From NCBI GenBank assembly GCA_021777285.1, contig JAJYDR010000039.1, forward strand, positions 1 through 17,410: a DNA stretch of 17,410 nucleotides. The letters are read 5' to 3'. The DNA is from Actinomycetes bacterium. GTDB taxonomy: Bacteria; Actinomycetota; Acidimicrobiia; Acidimicrobiales; RAAP-2. Below the pieces are notes generated by a model, which was not told the DNA's origin, did no database searches, and worked only from the letters and a program-made list of their open reading frames with translations. Below are positions 9,440-16,209 of this stretch, one piece after another (the first letter of the stretch is position 1; each line of letters opens with the position of its first letter). Made by a program: the position numbers and the translations under genes.

Positions 9440-10528
9440 TCAGAAAGGCCGGTGGGTCCCCGAAGCGACGACCTCGCCGACGCCGACCTCGCTGCCCGGT
9501 CCGAGCACGCTGAAGGACCCCACACTCGCCGAGTCGCCGATGACGGCGCGATCGACCTCGACCGTGCCGAGTCGAACGTCTCGGCCGATGACGGCGTCCG
9601 ACACGTGGGCGTTCGGCCCGATCGAGGTTCCCGCGCCCACGACAGTGCGCCCGCGTAGCACCGTGCCGGGCAGGAGCGACACACCAGCCGCCAGTTCGAC
9701 GTCGGCGTCGATGTAGGTCGTCGCGGGGTCCCAGATCGTCACGCCGGCGGCCAGCCAACGTCGATTGATCCGTTCGCGCATCACCGACTCGGCCGCCGCG
9801 AGTTGCTCGCGGTCGTTCACCCCCGAGGCCTCGAGGGGGTCCTCGAGCACGACGGCGCGCGCGAGATGCCCCGCCTCGTGCAGCACGGACACCACGTCGG
9901 TGAGGTAGTACTCGCGCTGGGCGTTACGGCGGTCGACCCGACGCAGCGCCGGACCGAGCAGGCTCGCACGAACCACCATGATCGCGGTGTTGACCTCGGT
10001 GATTTGGCGCTCGTCGATCGTGGCGTCACGTTCCTCCACGATTCGCTCGATAGAGCCGTCGCGGGCTCGCACGATACGCCCGTAGCCCGTGGGGTCGGTC
10101 AGATTCGCACAGAGCACCGTGATCGCCGCGCCACTCTCGCGATGACGCTGGACCAGATCGGCCATCGTCTCGCGGCGCAACAACGGCGTGTCACTGGGCA
10201 CGATCACCACGTCGAGCTCGTCCTCGCCGGCGACCTCGCTGACCGTCGGCATAGCCGCGGCCACAGCGTGACCGGTGCCGAGCTGCTCGAACTGCTCCAC
10301 GAAGCGAACCGGTACGCCGCCTCGCCGCTCTCCGAGGACCTTCTCCACCCAGCGGGCCTGATGACCCACGACGACGATCGTCGCGCGCACGCCGTCTAGT
10401 TCAGTCGCGTCCATGACGAAATAGGCGAGTGGACGGCCACTGAGCACGTGCAGTGGCTTGGGTCGATCCGATCGCATCCGCGACCCCTCGCCCGCCGCGA
10501 GGACCACGACGCAGGTAGGTCGATTCAC
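9440..10528 (-). CDS. glmU: GlmU-type N-acetylglucosamine-1-phosphate uridyltransferase lacking the acetyltransferase end
   Basis: 362 residues against about 450-480 for bifunctional GlmU. The N-terminal uridyltransferase is complete: LAAGEGSRM with PKPLH, EQLGTGHA, the metal-binding Asp in SDTPLL, TGYGRIVR, IVEERDA, EVNTAIM, EYYLTD, and GVND with the metal-ligand Asn. From about residue 255 there are roughly five left-handed beta-helix turns (VGAGTSIGPNAHVSDAVIG and similar). The protein then ends at GTHRPF, near E. coli residue 345, before the acetyltransferase catalytic His and CoA-contacting residues; the Arg of E. coli ARLRPG is Gly here (VLGPG). It should make UDP-GlcNAc from GlcNAc-1-phosphate but not acetylate glucosamine-1-phosphate. 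The GTG start is at 10528. The prs start lies 31 bases beyond the stop, leaving no room for a displaced C-terminus. Confidence 0.93.
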   Translation of the reverse strand: MNRPTCVVVLAAGEGSRMRSDRPKPLHVLSGRPLAYFVMDATELDGVRATIVVVGHQARWVEKVLGERRGGVPVRFVEQFEQLGTGHAVAAAMPTVSEVAGEDELDVVIVPSDTPLLRRETMADLVQRHRESGAAITVLCANLTDPTGYGRIVRARDGSIERIVEERDATIDERQITEVNTAIMVVRASLLGPALRRVDRRNAQREYYLTDVVSVLHEAGHLARAVVLEDPLEASGVNDREQLAAAESVMRERINRRWLAAGVTIWDPATTYIDADVELAAGVSLLPGTVLRGRTVVGAGTSIGPNAHVSDAVIGRDVRLGTVEVDRAVIGDSASVGSFSVLGPGSEVGVGEVVASGTHRPF

Positions 10529-10595
10529 GCCCTACTCTCTAGCACCAATGTCGCAGCGACGCGCGTCGACTCGACCGCGCGGCCGTCACCGTTTC

Positions 10596-10614
10596 ATACC
10601 CCAGGGGGTATACT
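10596..10614 (+). promoter_or_regulatory. Thioredoxin promoter -10 box overlapped by a CsoR/CstR-like palindromic operator
   Basis: ATACCCCAGGGGGTAT (10596-10611) is a perfect inverted repeat with 7-base arms and a 2-base centre. Its right arm runs into TATACT (10609-10614), a good -10 hexamer. With an 18-base spacer the -35 would be GTCACC (10585-10590), which is weak. A start near 10621 would leave a leader of about 27 bases ending in AAGGAG before the thioredoxin ATG. C/G-tract palindromes of the TACCCC...GGGGTA kind are typical operators of the DUF156 repressors (CsoR for copper, CstR for persulfide). A repressor bound here would block RNA polymerase. The palindrome is seen; the repressor identity is inferred, and no such regulator is encoded in the window. 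Confidence 0.6.
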
Positions 10615-10647
10615 GGTCCCCGTAGCCGAGACGCAGAAGGAGCACTC

Positions 10648-11055
10648 ATGGCGACTGTACAACTGACCGCCGACCGATTCGACGAGGTCGTCTCGTCCAA
10701 TGACGTCGTCCTGATCGACTTCTGGGCGGCCTGGTGTGGCCCGTGCCGGACGTTCGCGCCGATTTTCGAGAAGTCCTCTGAGGCACACCCCGACCTCGTC
10801 TTCGCCAAGGTCGACACCGAGGCCGAGCAGCAGTTGGCCGCGGCGTTCAACATCTATTCGATCCCGACGCTGATGATCATCCGTGAGCAGGTTGTGCTCT
10901 ACGCCGAGGCCGGGGCACTGCCCGAGCGCGCCCTCGAAGAGCTCATCGGCAAGGTCATGGAGGTCGACATGGCCGACGTCCACCGCCAGGTCGCCGAGCA
11001 GCGCGTCGCCCAGGGCGACGCGACCGAGCTGGCCGACGAGTCCGCCGAAGTGTAG
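10648..11055 (+). CDS. Thioredoxin-family protein
   Basis: 135 residues with a single thioredoxin fold (about 1-105). The redox motif WCGPC is at 29-33 inside DFWAAWCGPC, and the cis-proline P73 is in YSIPTL. No signal peptide is seen, so it is a cytosolic dithiol-disulfide oxidoreductase. A charged tail of about 30 residues (to ADESAEV) extends beyond the canonical 105-110 residues. The ATG has a good AAGGAG five bases upstream. It is divergent from glmU with a 119-base shared intergenic region that carries the palindromic operator, so expression is probably controlled by metal or sulfur stress. No thioredoxin reductase is in the window. The hydrolase follows 25 bases downstream and may be co-transcribed. 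Confidence 0.93.
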   Translation: MATVQLTADRFDEVVSSNDVVLIDFWAAWCGPCRTFAPIFEKSSEAHPDLVFAKVDTEAEQQLAAAFNIYSIPTLMIIREQVVLYAEAGALPERALEELIGKVMEVDMADVHRQVAEQRVAQGDATELADESAEV

Positions 11056-11080
11056 GTACCCGCCACCGGTGTCTTCTACG

Positions 11081-11983
11081 ATGCCAGTGGTGGGTGACTA
11101 CGACTACAACGAGTTCGCGTACTTCCACGAAAACCTCGCGGAATGGGGCCTCGACGCGCCCATCCCACCCGTGCAGCGGTTCTTCGTCGCCGTCGACGGG
11201 TTGAGACAGGTCAGCGGGTTGCGCTGGGGCGATGCGACGCCCGAACTCGTGCTCGTGCACGGTGGCGCACAGAACGCCCACACGTTCGACACGGTGGCCC
11301 TGGCCATGCAGCGGCCCCTCGTGGCAATTGACCTACCCGGTCACGGCCACTCCGACGCCAGCCCCGCGGGGTCAGCCGCCTTTCGCAGTCACGCGAACGA
11401 CCTCGCCGTGGCCCTCCCCCAGGTGACCACACCCCCGTTACCACTCGTGGGCATGTCGCTGGGTGGTCTGACCGCCATCGTGCTCGCCGCGACGCGTCCC
11501 GACCTCGTCTCGTCACTGGTCCTCATTGACATCACCCCCGGGGTGAACGCGGCCAAGGCGCAGAACATCACCGAGTTCGTGAACGGGCCGAAGACCTTCG
11601 ACGACTTCGACTCGCTGCTCGATCGCACCGTGCGTTTCAATCCGACGCGATCGGTCTCGTCACTGCGGCGCGGGATCTTGCACAACGCCATTCAGCGGCC
11701 TGACGGCTCGTGGGTCTGGCGCCACCAGCAGCATCCGTCGATTGACGCCGGTGAGCCCGACGCCGCCGATCTCTGGAACCTCATCGCTTCGATTCCGGCC
11801 CCGCTCACCCTGTTGCGTGGGATGGCGCCGGGGTCGGTCGTTGACGACGAGGACGAGGACGAACTGCGCCGCCGACGTCCCGACGCGACCGTCGTGCACG
11901 TCGCCGACGCCGGACACTCGATCCAGGGCGACGCACCGCTCGAGCTGGCCGCGCTGCTCGAACGGTTCTGCCCTCGACCCTGA
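11081..11983 (+). CDS. Alpha/beta-fold hydrolase, substrate unknown
   Basis: 300 residues. The fold markers are the oxyanion HGG (60-62) in LVLVHGGAQNAHTFD, DLPGHGHSD (84-92), the nucleophile elbow GMSLGG with Ser126, and the catalytic His279 in DAGHSIQGDAP. The acid residue is probably among the Asp255/Asp256 stretch after LLRGMAPGSVV. A lid-like insert covers about 155-215. Such proteins are esterases, lipases or C-C hydrolases; the sequence does not tell the substrate. There is no signal peptide. The ATG at 11081 has a poor ribosome binding site; an in-frame GTG at 11069 is an alternative. It ends 8 bases from the 3' end of the convergent tRNA gene, with no obvious terminator between them. 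Confidence 0.88.
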   Translation: MPVVGDYDYNEFAYFHENLAEWGLDAPIPPVQRFFVAVDGLRQVSGLRWGDATPELVLVHGGAQNAHTFDTVALAMQRPLVAIDLPGHGHSDASPAGSAAFRSHANDLAVALPQVTTPPLPLVGMSLGGLTAIVLAATRPDLVSSLVLIDITPGVNAAKAQNITEFVNGPKTFDDFDSLLDRTVRFNPTRSVSSLRRGILHNAIQRPDGSWVWRHQQHPSIDAGEPDAADLWNLIASIPAPLTLLRGMAPGSVVDDEDEDELRRRRPDATVVHVADAGHSIQGDAPLELAALLERFCPRP

Positions 11984-11991
11984 AGGCTCGG

Positions 11992-12067
11992 TGGCTGGCG
12001 GGGGAGGGCTCGAACCTCCAACCTTCGGATCCAAAGTCCGCTGTTCTGCCGATTGAACTACCCGCCA
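11992..12067 (-). tRNA. tRNA-Gln (anticodon TTG)
   Basis: The minus strand folds into a full cloverleaf. The acceptor TGGCGGG pairs perfectly with CCCGCCA, the D stem GTTC/GAAC has GG in its loop, the anticodon loop CTTTGGA gives anticodon TTG for CAA codons, and the T stem GGAGG/CCTCC holds TTCGAGC. The variable loop has 5 bases. The discriminator is G and the CCA end is encoded. The outermost anticodon-stem pair (27/43) is a G-A mismatch. It is convergent with the hydrolase gene and divergent from the response-regulator gene. Confidence 0.96.
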
Positions 12068-12170
12068 CTACAGTACAAACGAGTCTTCGTGAATTCTTAA
12101 CGAATCAACGCAGTCGGTTAATACCAACCAGCCACACTAGAGCCTGGCCCTACCGGTGAAAGAAGGCGAC
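12068..12170. promoter_or_regulatory. Divergent promoter region between tRNA-Gln and the two-component operon, with inverted repeats
   Basis: This gap of about 100 bases is clearly more A/T-rich than its surroundings. It must hold promoters for the tRNA (minus) and the response regulator (plus). Two interleaved inverted repeats are visible: TTCGT (12086-12090) with ACGAA (12100-12104), and TTAAC (12097-12101) with GTTAA (12117-12121). I could not assign convincing -35/-10 pairs. The repeats may be binding sites for the neighbouring response regulator, since this family often autoregulates, but the arms are short. Confidence 0.35.
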
Positions 12171-12872
12171 GTGACGACGGCCCCTAGCCCCAGTTCGTAT
12201 ATCGCGATTGTTGATGACGACGGCGCCATCCGGACCGCGCTCGGGCGGGCGTTGCGCATGGAGACTTACGAGGTGGGCCTGTTCGAGGACGGGGGATCGG
12301 CCCTCAAATCGATACAACTTCGAGCTCCCGACGCGATCGTACTGGACCTGCAACTACCCGACATCGACGGTCTGGAGGTCTGCCGGCGTATTCGCCGCGC
12401 GGGCGACGCGACTCCGATACTGATGCTGACTGCCCGCGACGCGGTCAACGATCGGGTGGCGGGTTTGGATGTCGGCGCCGACGACTACCTGGTCAAACCC
12501 TTCGACCTGGCCGAACTGCTCGCGCGGCTGCGGGCGCTGCTGCGCCGACACAGTGTGAGCGACGGTGAGGTGAGCGTACTGCGCTTCGAGGACCTCACCC
12601 TCAATCCCAACACTCGCGAGGTCTTCCGGGGCGACCGTCGCATCGAGTTGACCAAGATCGAGTTCGACCTGTTGGAGCTCTTCCTGCAACACCCTCGCCA
12701 GGTGCTCACCCGAGACCAGATTCTTGACCTCGTCTGGGGCTACAACTTCGACTCGGGAACGAACTCGCTCGCGGTGTACATCGGCTACCTGCGCCGCAAG
12801 CTCGAAGAGTCCTCCGAGCCCCGACTGATCCAGACGATTCGTGGGGTTGGGTACGCCTTGCGGACCTCGTGA
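12171..12872 (+). CDS. OmpR/PhoB-family response regulator
   Basis: 233 residues from the GTG at 12171. The receiver domain (about 8-122) has the acidic pair D15/D16, phospho-acceptor D59 in [12 protein letters not shown]87 in LMLTARD and K109 in YLVKPFD. A winged-helix DNA-binding domain (about 135-232) contains [30 protein letters not shown], and [15 protein letters not shown] followed by IRGVGY. It is a cytosolic transcription factor phosphorylated by the overlapping kinase. The start at 12171 is chosen because GAAGG lies four bases upstream; an in-frame GTG at 12156 would add five residues but has no ribosome binding site. The arrangement resembles the MprAB/TcrXA class of actinobacterial systems. 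Targets are unknown, though the downstream redox cluster is a candidate. Confidence 0.95.
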   Translation: MTTAPSPSSYIAIVDDDGAIRTALGRALRMETYEVGLFEDGGSALKSIQLRAPDAIVLDLQLPDIDGLEVCRRIRRAGDATPILMLTARDAVNDRVAGLDVGADDYLVKPFDLAELLARLRALLRRHSVSDGEVSVLRFEDLTLNPNTREVFRGDRRIELTKIEFDLLELFLQHPRQVLTRDQILDLVWGYNFDSGTNSLAVYIGYLRRKLEESSEPRLIQTIRGVGYALRTS

Positions 12873-14224
12873 CCTTCCGCTTCCGTGTCATCAGCGCCAC
12901 GGTCGGGGTCGCGGCCATCGCCGTCATCCTGGCCAGTCTCGCGTCGTTCCTCACGACCCGTGACGCCCTGCTGCGCTCGGTGGACGAGTCGCTGATCCAG
13001 GCGGCGCAGTCCCCCACGTCCCACACCGTTGGCGACGAGAGCCGCGTGACTGGGGCCTACTTCGAGCTCGTCCTGGCGGGCGGCACGACGATCCCCACGT
13101 CGAACGTCCCCATCGACGCGACGATCCTCGCCATCGCACGCGGCCACGCCGGCCAGACGCTGCGCACGGTCACCTTCGGTGGTGAGTCCTACCGCGAGCT
13201 CATCGTGCCGTTGCCCGCTAAGTCAGTGGTCACCTGTCAGACCGGCCTGTGCACGATCTCGACCACCTCAGCCGAGCTGTTCGTCGTCAACATCAGTGGC
13301 CAGGTCGGCGAGCTGCGCCATTTGGCGAGCACCCTGCTCGCGGTCGCGGCGGGTGGCCTGCTCCTCGCGCTGGTTCTCGGTCTCCTTATCGCGCGCGCGG
13401 CATTGCGCCCGCTCGAGACGGTCACCAACGAGATCGAGGAGGTCGCCGAGACGAGCGACACCTCGCGACGCATCGACGAGGGCGGGCCCGACGAGCTCGG
13501 ACGGCTCCGACGGGTCTTTAACCGATTGATGAACTCGGTCCAGTCCAGTGAGGATCTACAGCGCCAGCTCGTCGCCGACGCCAGCCACGAGTTGCGCACA
13601 CCGCTCACGAGTCTTCGTACCAACGCCCAGGTGCTCTCACGCGCCAACGAGCTCGCGCCCGATGACCTTCGTCAACTCACCGATGACATGGTGACCCAGG
13701 TGGACGAACTCGCAGCGCTCGTCACCGACCTCGGCGAATTGTCGCGCGGCGACCGCAGCGAGGGCCGCGTGGAGCGGCTCCGCCTCGACGAGTGTGTGGA
13801 CGAGTGTGTGGACACCGCGCGTACCTACGCTCGGATCAAGGACATCGCGATCGACGTCGACGTCAGCGAGTCCGTGGTCATGGGCCGCCGCGATCGGCTC
13901 GTGCGAGCGATCAGCAATCTCTTGACCAACGCCATCAAGTTCACGCCCGAGGGCGGTCACATCGTGGTTCGCTCCCATGACGGTGTGATCACCGTCGCGG
14001 ACACGGGCCCCGGGATCGCCGCCCACGAACGCCCCCACGTCTTTGACCGGTTCTGGCGTTCCGCCTCGGCCCGATCGCTGCCCGGATCTGGCCTCGGGCT
14101 CTCCATCGTCGCCCAGGTCGTCGACGAGTTCCGCGGCACCGTACGCGTCGATCAGGACCCCGAACTGGGTGGTGCGCGCTTCACGATCGTCCTGCCGACC
14201 GCCGAGGCCGACGTCACCGACTGA
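12869..14224 (+). CDS. Membrane sensor histidine kinase, partner of the adjacent regulator
   Basis: 451 residues. Transmembrane helix 1 (about 8-28), an extracytoplasmic sensor region of about 120 residues (30-150) containing CQTGLC (C123, C128), helix 2 (about 153-175), a HAMP linker (175-230), and a HisKA domain with phospho-acceptor H240 in [10 protein letters not shown]. The ATPase domain follows with N box [11 protein letters not shown] (350-360), G1 DTGPG (378-382), F box VFDRFWRS and G2 GSGLGL (406-411). All catalytic boxes are intact. The GTG start overlaps the regulator stop as GTGA, so the two are translationally coupled. The stimulus is unknown; the two external cysteines and the redox genes downstream make thiol or redox sensing conceivable but unproven. 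An in-frame 12-base duplication encodes DECVDECVD at 308-316. Confidence 0.95.
   Translation: MTFRFRVISATVGVAAIAVILASLASFLTTRDALLRSVDESLIQAAQSPTSHTVGDESRVTGAYFELVLAGGTTIPTSNVPIDATILAIARGHAGQTLRTVTFGGESYRELIVPLPAKSVVTCQTGLCTISTTSAELFVVNISGQVGELRHLASTLLAVAAGGLLLALVLGLLIARAALRPLETVTNEIEEVAETSDTSRRIDEGGPDELGRLRRVFNRLMNSVQSSEDLQRQLVADASHELRTPLTSLRTNAQVLSRANELAPDDLRQLTDDMVTQVDELAALVTDLGELSRGDRSEGRVERLRLDECVDECVDTARTYARIKDIAIDVDVSESVVMGRRDRLVRAISNLLTNAIKFTPEGGHIVVRSHDGVITVADTGPGIAAHERPHVFDRFWRSASARSLPGSGLGLSIVAQVVDEFRGTVRVDQDPELGGARFTIVLPTAEADVTD
13787..13813 (+). repeat. 12-base tandem duplication inside the histidine kinase gene
   Basis: GACGAGTGTGTG occurs twice without interruption (13787-13798 and 13799-13810), followed by a further GAC. 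It is in frame and adds one DECV unit to the linker between the HisKA and ATPase domains, so the frame is kept. Confidence 0.9.
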
Positions 14225-14299
14225 TTTTGACGAGTTTCTTACCTAGCGCTCCCACCTCGCTTAGCGGCGAGTGTCAGACTTTCTCTAAAGGAAATCCCC

Positions 14300-14608
14300 A
14301 TGCGCACCTACTCTCGCACCCCCCAACAACGTGACCGCCGCTTCGCCCGAGTCCGCACGATGACCCAGACGGTCCTCATCGGCTCGGGCGTCGCGTCGGG
14401 CGCCTTCGTCGGGTACGCCGCGAGTACGGCCAAGCCCGCCGTCGCCCTGACCCCGACCACGACGTCCTCGCCCACCACCACGACGACCCAGCCGTCGTCG
14501 GCCGCGACCCAGACGCCCGGCACTGTCTACACGCCGCCGACCACAGCTCCCGTGACGACAACGACGACCTGCTACACCACGCCATCGGGCTCCACGGTGT
14601 GCTACTGA
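14300..14608 (+). CDS. Small membrane-anchored Thr/Pro-rich protein
   Basis: 102 residues, not assigned to a family. The basic N-terminus (about 1-20, with several Arg) precedes one hydrophobic helix (about 23-43, TVLIGSGVASGAFVGYAAST). Residues 51-90 are almost wholly Thr/Pro/Ser with runs of TTTTT. The protein closes with CYTTPSGSTVCY, carrying Cys91 and Cys101. It probably spans or is anchored in the membrane with the Thr-rich part outside. AAAGGA lies eight bases before the ATG. It ends 3 bases before apbE, so it belongs to that operon. Actinobacterial FMN-binding acceptors often have a membrane segment and a Thr-rich linker before the flavin domain; here the flavin domain is absent. It could act as a scaffold or partner of the membrane reductase, but this is speculation. 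Confidence 0.75.
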   Translation: MRTYSRTPQQRDRRFARVRTMTQTVLIGSGVASGAFVGYAASTAKPAVALTPTTTSSPTTTTTQPSSAATQTPGTVYTPPTTAPVTTTTTCYTTPSGSTVCY

Positions 14609-14611
14609 TCG

Positions 14612-15511
14612 ATGCAGTTCTCCACCTGGGGCCTGACGGGGACCCTCACCACCGAGCGGCCCGCTGACGCGTCGTTCGCCGCCGCCAGCCTCTGGCGCGT
14701 GATCGACGAGATTGATGCCACCTGCAATCGGTTCCGCGCGGACAGCGAGCTGTCGCGACTGAACGCGAGTGCCGGCGCGACCCTGACCGTGTCGACGACC
14801 TTGCTCGAGGCGCTCGCCGCCGCCGAGGCGGCCTTCACAGTGACCGACGGACTGTGCGACCCGACCGTGTTGCCTGCCCTGCTCGCGTGGGGCTACGACC
14901 GCGACTACGACCTCATTCGCGAACGGACCGACCTCATCGAGCCCGACGTGAAGGGCGCACCGGGCCTCGCGGCGCTGACCGTCGATCGGCGCGCGCGTAC
15001 CGTGAGCCTCGCCCCGGGTTGCCAGCTCGATCTCGGCGCAAGCGCCAAGGCCTTCGCCGCCGACCGCATCGCCGACGAGATTGGCGCGCGCGGCGGTGTC
15101 GTCGTCGAGATTGGCGGTGACGTCGCGGTTCGAGGAACTGGCCCGGACGGCCCGTGGGTGATCGGCGTCGCCGACCGGCTCACGATCACCGGCGATGAGC
15201 CGCGCGTACGAGTCACCGGCGGCGGTGTCGCGACGTCCTCGATCGCAACGCGCGTCTGGCGTGTCGGTGCCCGACTCGTCAACCACATCATCGACCCGCG
15301 TACGGGCCTCGTTGCCGATGGCCCGTACGCCACCGCGACCGTCGCGGCGGATCGGTGCGTGATCGCCAACGCCTTCGCCACCGCCGCCCTGCTCTGGGGC
15401 GAGGACGCGCCGTACCGGATCGCCCAGGCCGGCTGGTCGGGACGACTCGTTCGCCGCGACGGTACGGTGGAGTTCGTCGGCGGTTGGCCCGTCGAGGAGG
15501 AGTCGTCGTGA
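14612..15511 (+). CDS. apbE: FAD:protein FMN transferase (ApbE family)
   Basis: 299 residues. ApbE enzymes move FMN from FAD onto a Thr or Ser of extracytosolic flavoproteins. Seen: FRADSELSRLN (41-51), the core DLGASAKAFAADRIA (140-154), VEIGGDV (165-171), ATSSIATRVW (207-216), NHIIDPRTG (224-232), and ANAFATAALLWG (252-263). In this last motif the usual metal-binding Asp of ADAxxT is Asn253, while Thr257 is kept. There is no signal peptide or lipobox, which suggests a cytosolic or membrane-associated form, unlike the lipoprotein ApbE of Gram-negatives. The ATG is 3 bases after the small Thr-rich gene, and its stop overlaps the next gene as GTGA. No protein in the window shows an FMN-binding domain, so the substrate is either outside the window or unusual. 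Confidence 0.93.
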   Translation: MQFSTWGLTGTLTTERPADASFAAASLWRVIDEIDATCNRFRADSELSRLNASAGATLTVSTTLLEALAAAEAAFTVTDGLCDPTVLPALLAWGYDRDYDLIRERTDLIEPDVKGAPGLAALTVDRRARTVSLAPGCQLDLGASAKAFAADRIADEIGARGGVVVEIGGDVAVRGTGPDGPWVIGVADRLTITGDEPRVRVTGGGVATSSIATRVWRVGARLVNHIIDPRTGLVADGPYATATVAADRCVIANAFATAALLWGEDAPYRIAQAGWSGRLVRRDGTVEFVGGWPVEEESS

Positions 15512-16209
15512 TCGCCCTGACTTCGCCTTACCTGTGGTACACCACCCGGGCCACCGGCCTGGTCACGCTGATCCTGTTCACGCTCGTGGTCTCACTCGGC
15601 ACACTGGTCGCCAACCGCGTGGGTGGCACGGCCGTCGGTCGTTTCGAACTGAACGAGCTGCACCGCACGATCGCGTCGGTCGCCATCGTGTTCCTCGGGA
15701 TCCACATCGTCACGACCGTCATCGACAGCTACGTCGCTACCGGCCCACTCGCGGCCGTTGTGCCCTTCATCTCGCCCTACAAACGACTTCCGGTCGCCCT
15801 GGGCACGATTGCGTTGGACCTCATGGTGGCGGTGTGGATTTCGAGCCTGCTGAAGGCTCGCATCGCCAACACCAGTTGGCGATTCATCCACTGGTTCAGT
15901 TGGCTCGCCTTCGCCATCGCCGTCGTGCACTCGCTGATGACGGGCACCGATTCCCGCCACGGGATCGGCCTCGTGGTCATCCTCGCCTGCCTCGCCGCGG
16001 TCGCCGGCGCCGCCGCGTGGCGCTTCACCGCGCGCCCGACGCGCGCGGCCGGACGAACCGCCCTCTCCCCGCTCGGCGTCACCCCCGAACCGCGACGCGT
16101 CCAGCGTGATCCGGTGCCGCCGCGCGTCAGCCCGGGCCGCGGGGCTGAGCCGCCGACCCGCGACGCCACCGCGTTCCCACGTCGCCCACAGCCCCGGCGG
16201 CACCGGTGA
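15508..16209 (+). CDS. Ferric-reductase-like bis-heme transmembrane protein
   Basis: 233 residues with about five membrane helices (roughly 15-37, 52-74, 95-115, 125-145 and 152-171). Two His pairs lie in helices 2 and 4: H52/H66 in LHRTIASVAIVFLGIH and H128/H141 in IHWFSWLAFAIAVVH. Their 13- and 12-residue spacings are those of the ferric reductase/NOX/YedZ heme domain, so two stacked b hemes crossing the membrane are expected. No FAD/NAD-binding reductase domain is attached; the following NuoF-like protein may supply electrons. A C-terminal cytosolic tail of about 55 residues is Pro/Arg-rich. The GTG start at 15508 has a strong GGAGGAG upstream and overlaps the apbE stop. It probably carries electrons from the cytosol to an acceptor outside. 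Confidence 0.88.
   Translation: MIALTSPYLWYTTRATGLVTLILFTLVVSLGTLVANRVGGTAVGRFELNELHRTIASVAIVFLGIHIVTTVIDSYVATGPLAAVVPFISPYKRLPVALGTIALDLMVAVWISSLLKARIANTSWRFIHWFSWLAFAIAVVHSLMTGTDSRHGIGLVVILACLAAVAGAAAWRFTARPTRAAGRTALSPLGVTPEPRRVQRDPVPPRVSPGRGAEPPTRDATAFPRRPQPRRHR

Noticed and set aside
8434..9684. A longer open frame extending Prs at its N-terminus into glmU
   Set aside because: The upstream part is a shadow of glmU; PRPP synthetase similarity begins just after GTG 9408.
10883..11983. A 366-residue frame for the hydrolase starting inside the thioredoxin gene
   Set aside because: The first 66 residues are an out-of-frame reading of thioredoxin; ATG 11081 starts after the thioredoxin stop and gives a normal-length hydrolase.
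14227..14232. TTGACG as a -35 box for the redox cluster
   Set aside because: It overlaps the end of the kinase region and no -10-like hexamer lies 16-18 bases downstream.
14256..14271. Hairpin CTCGC-TTAGCG-GCGAG between the kinase and the Thr-rich gene as a terminator
   Set aside because: Five-base stem without a U-tract; it could be a leader structure but the evidence is too thin.
14447..14580. ACG/ACC-rich triplet stretch as a simple-sequence repeat or CRISPR-like array
   Set aside because: It is explained by the Thr codons of the small Thr/Pro-rich protein; units are irregular and there are no spacers.
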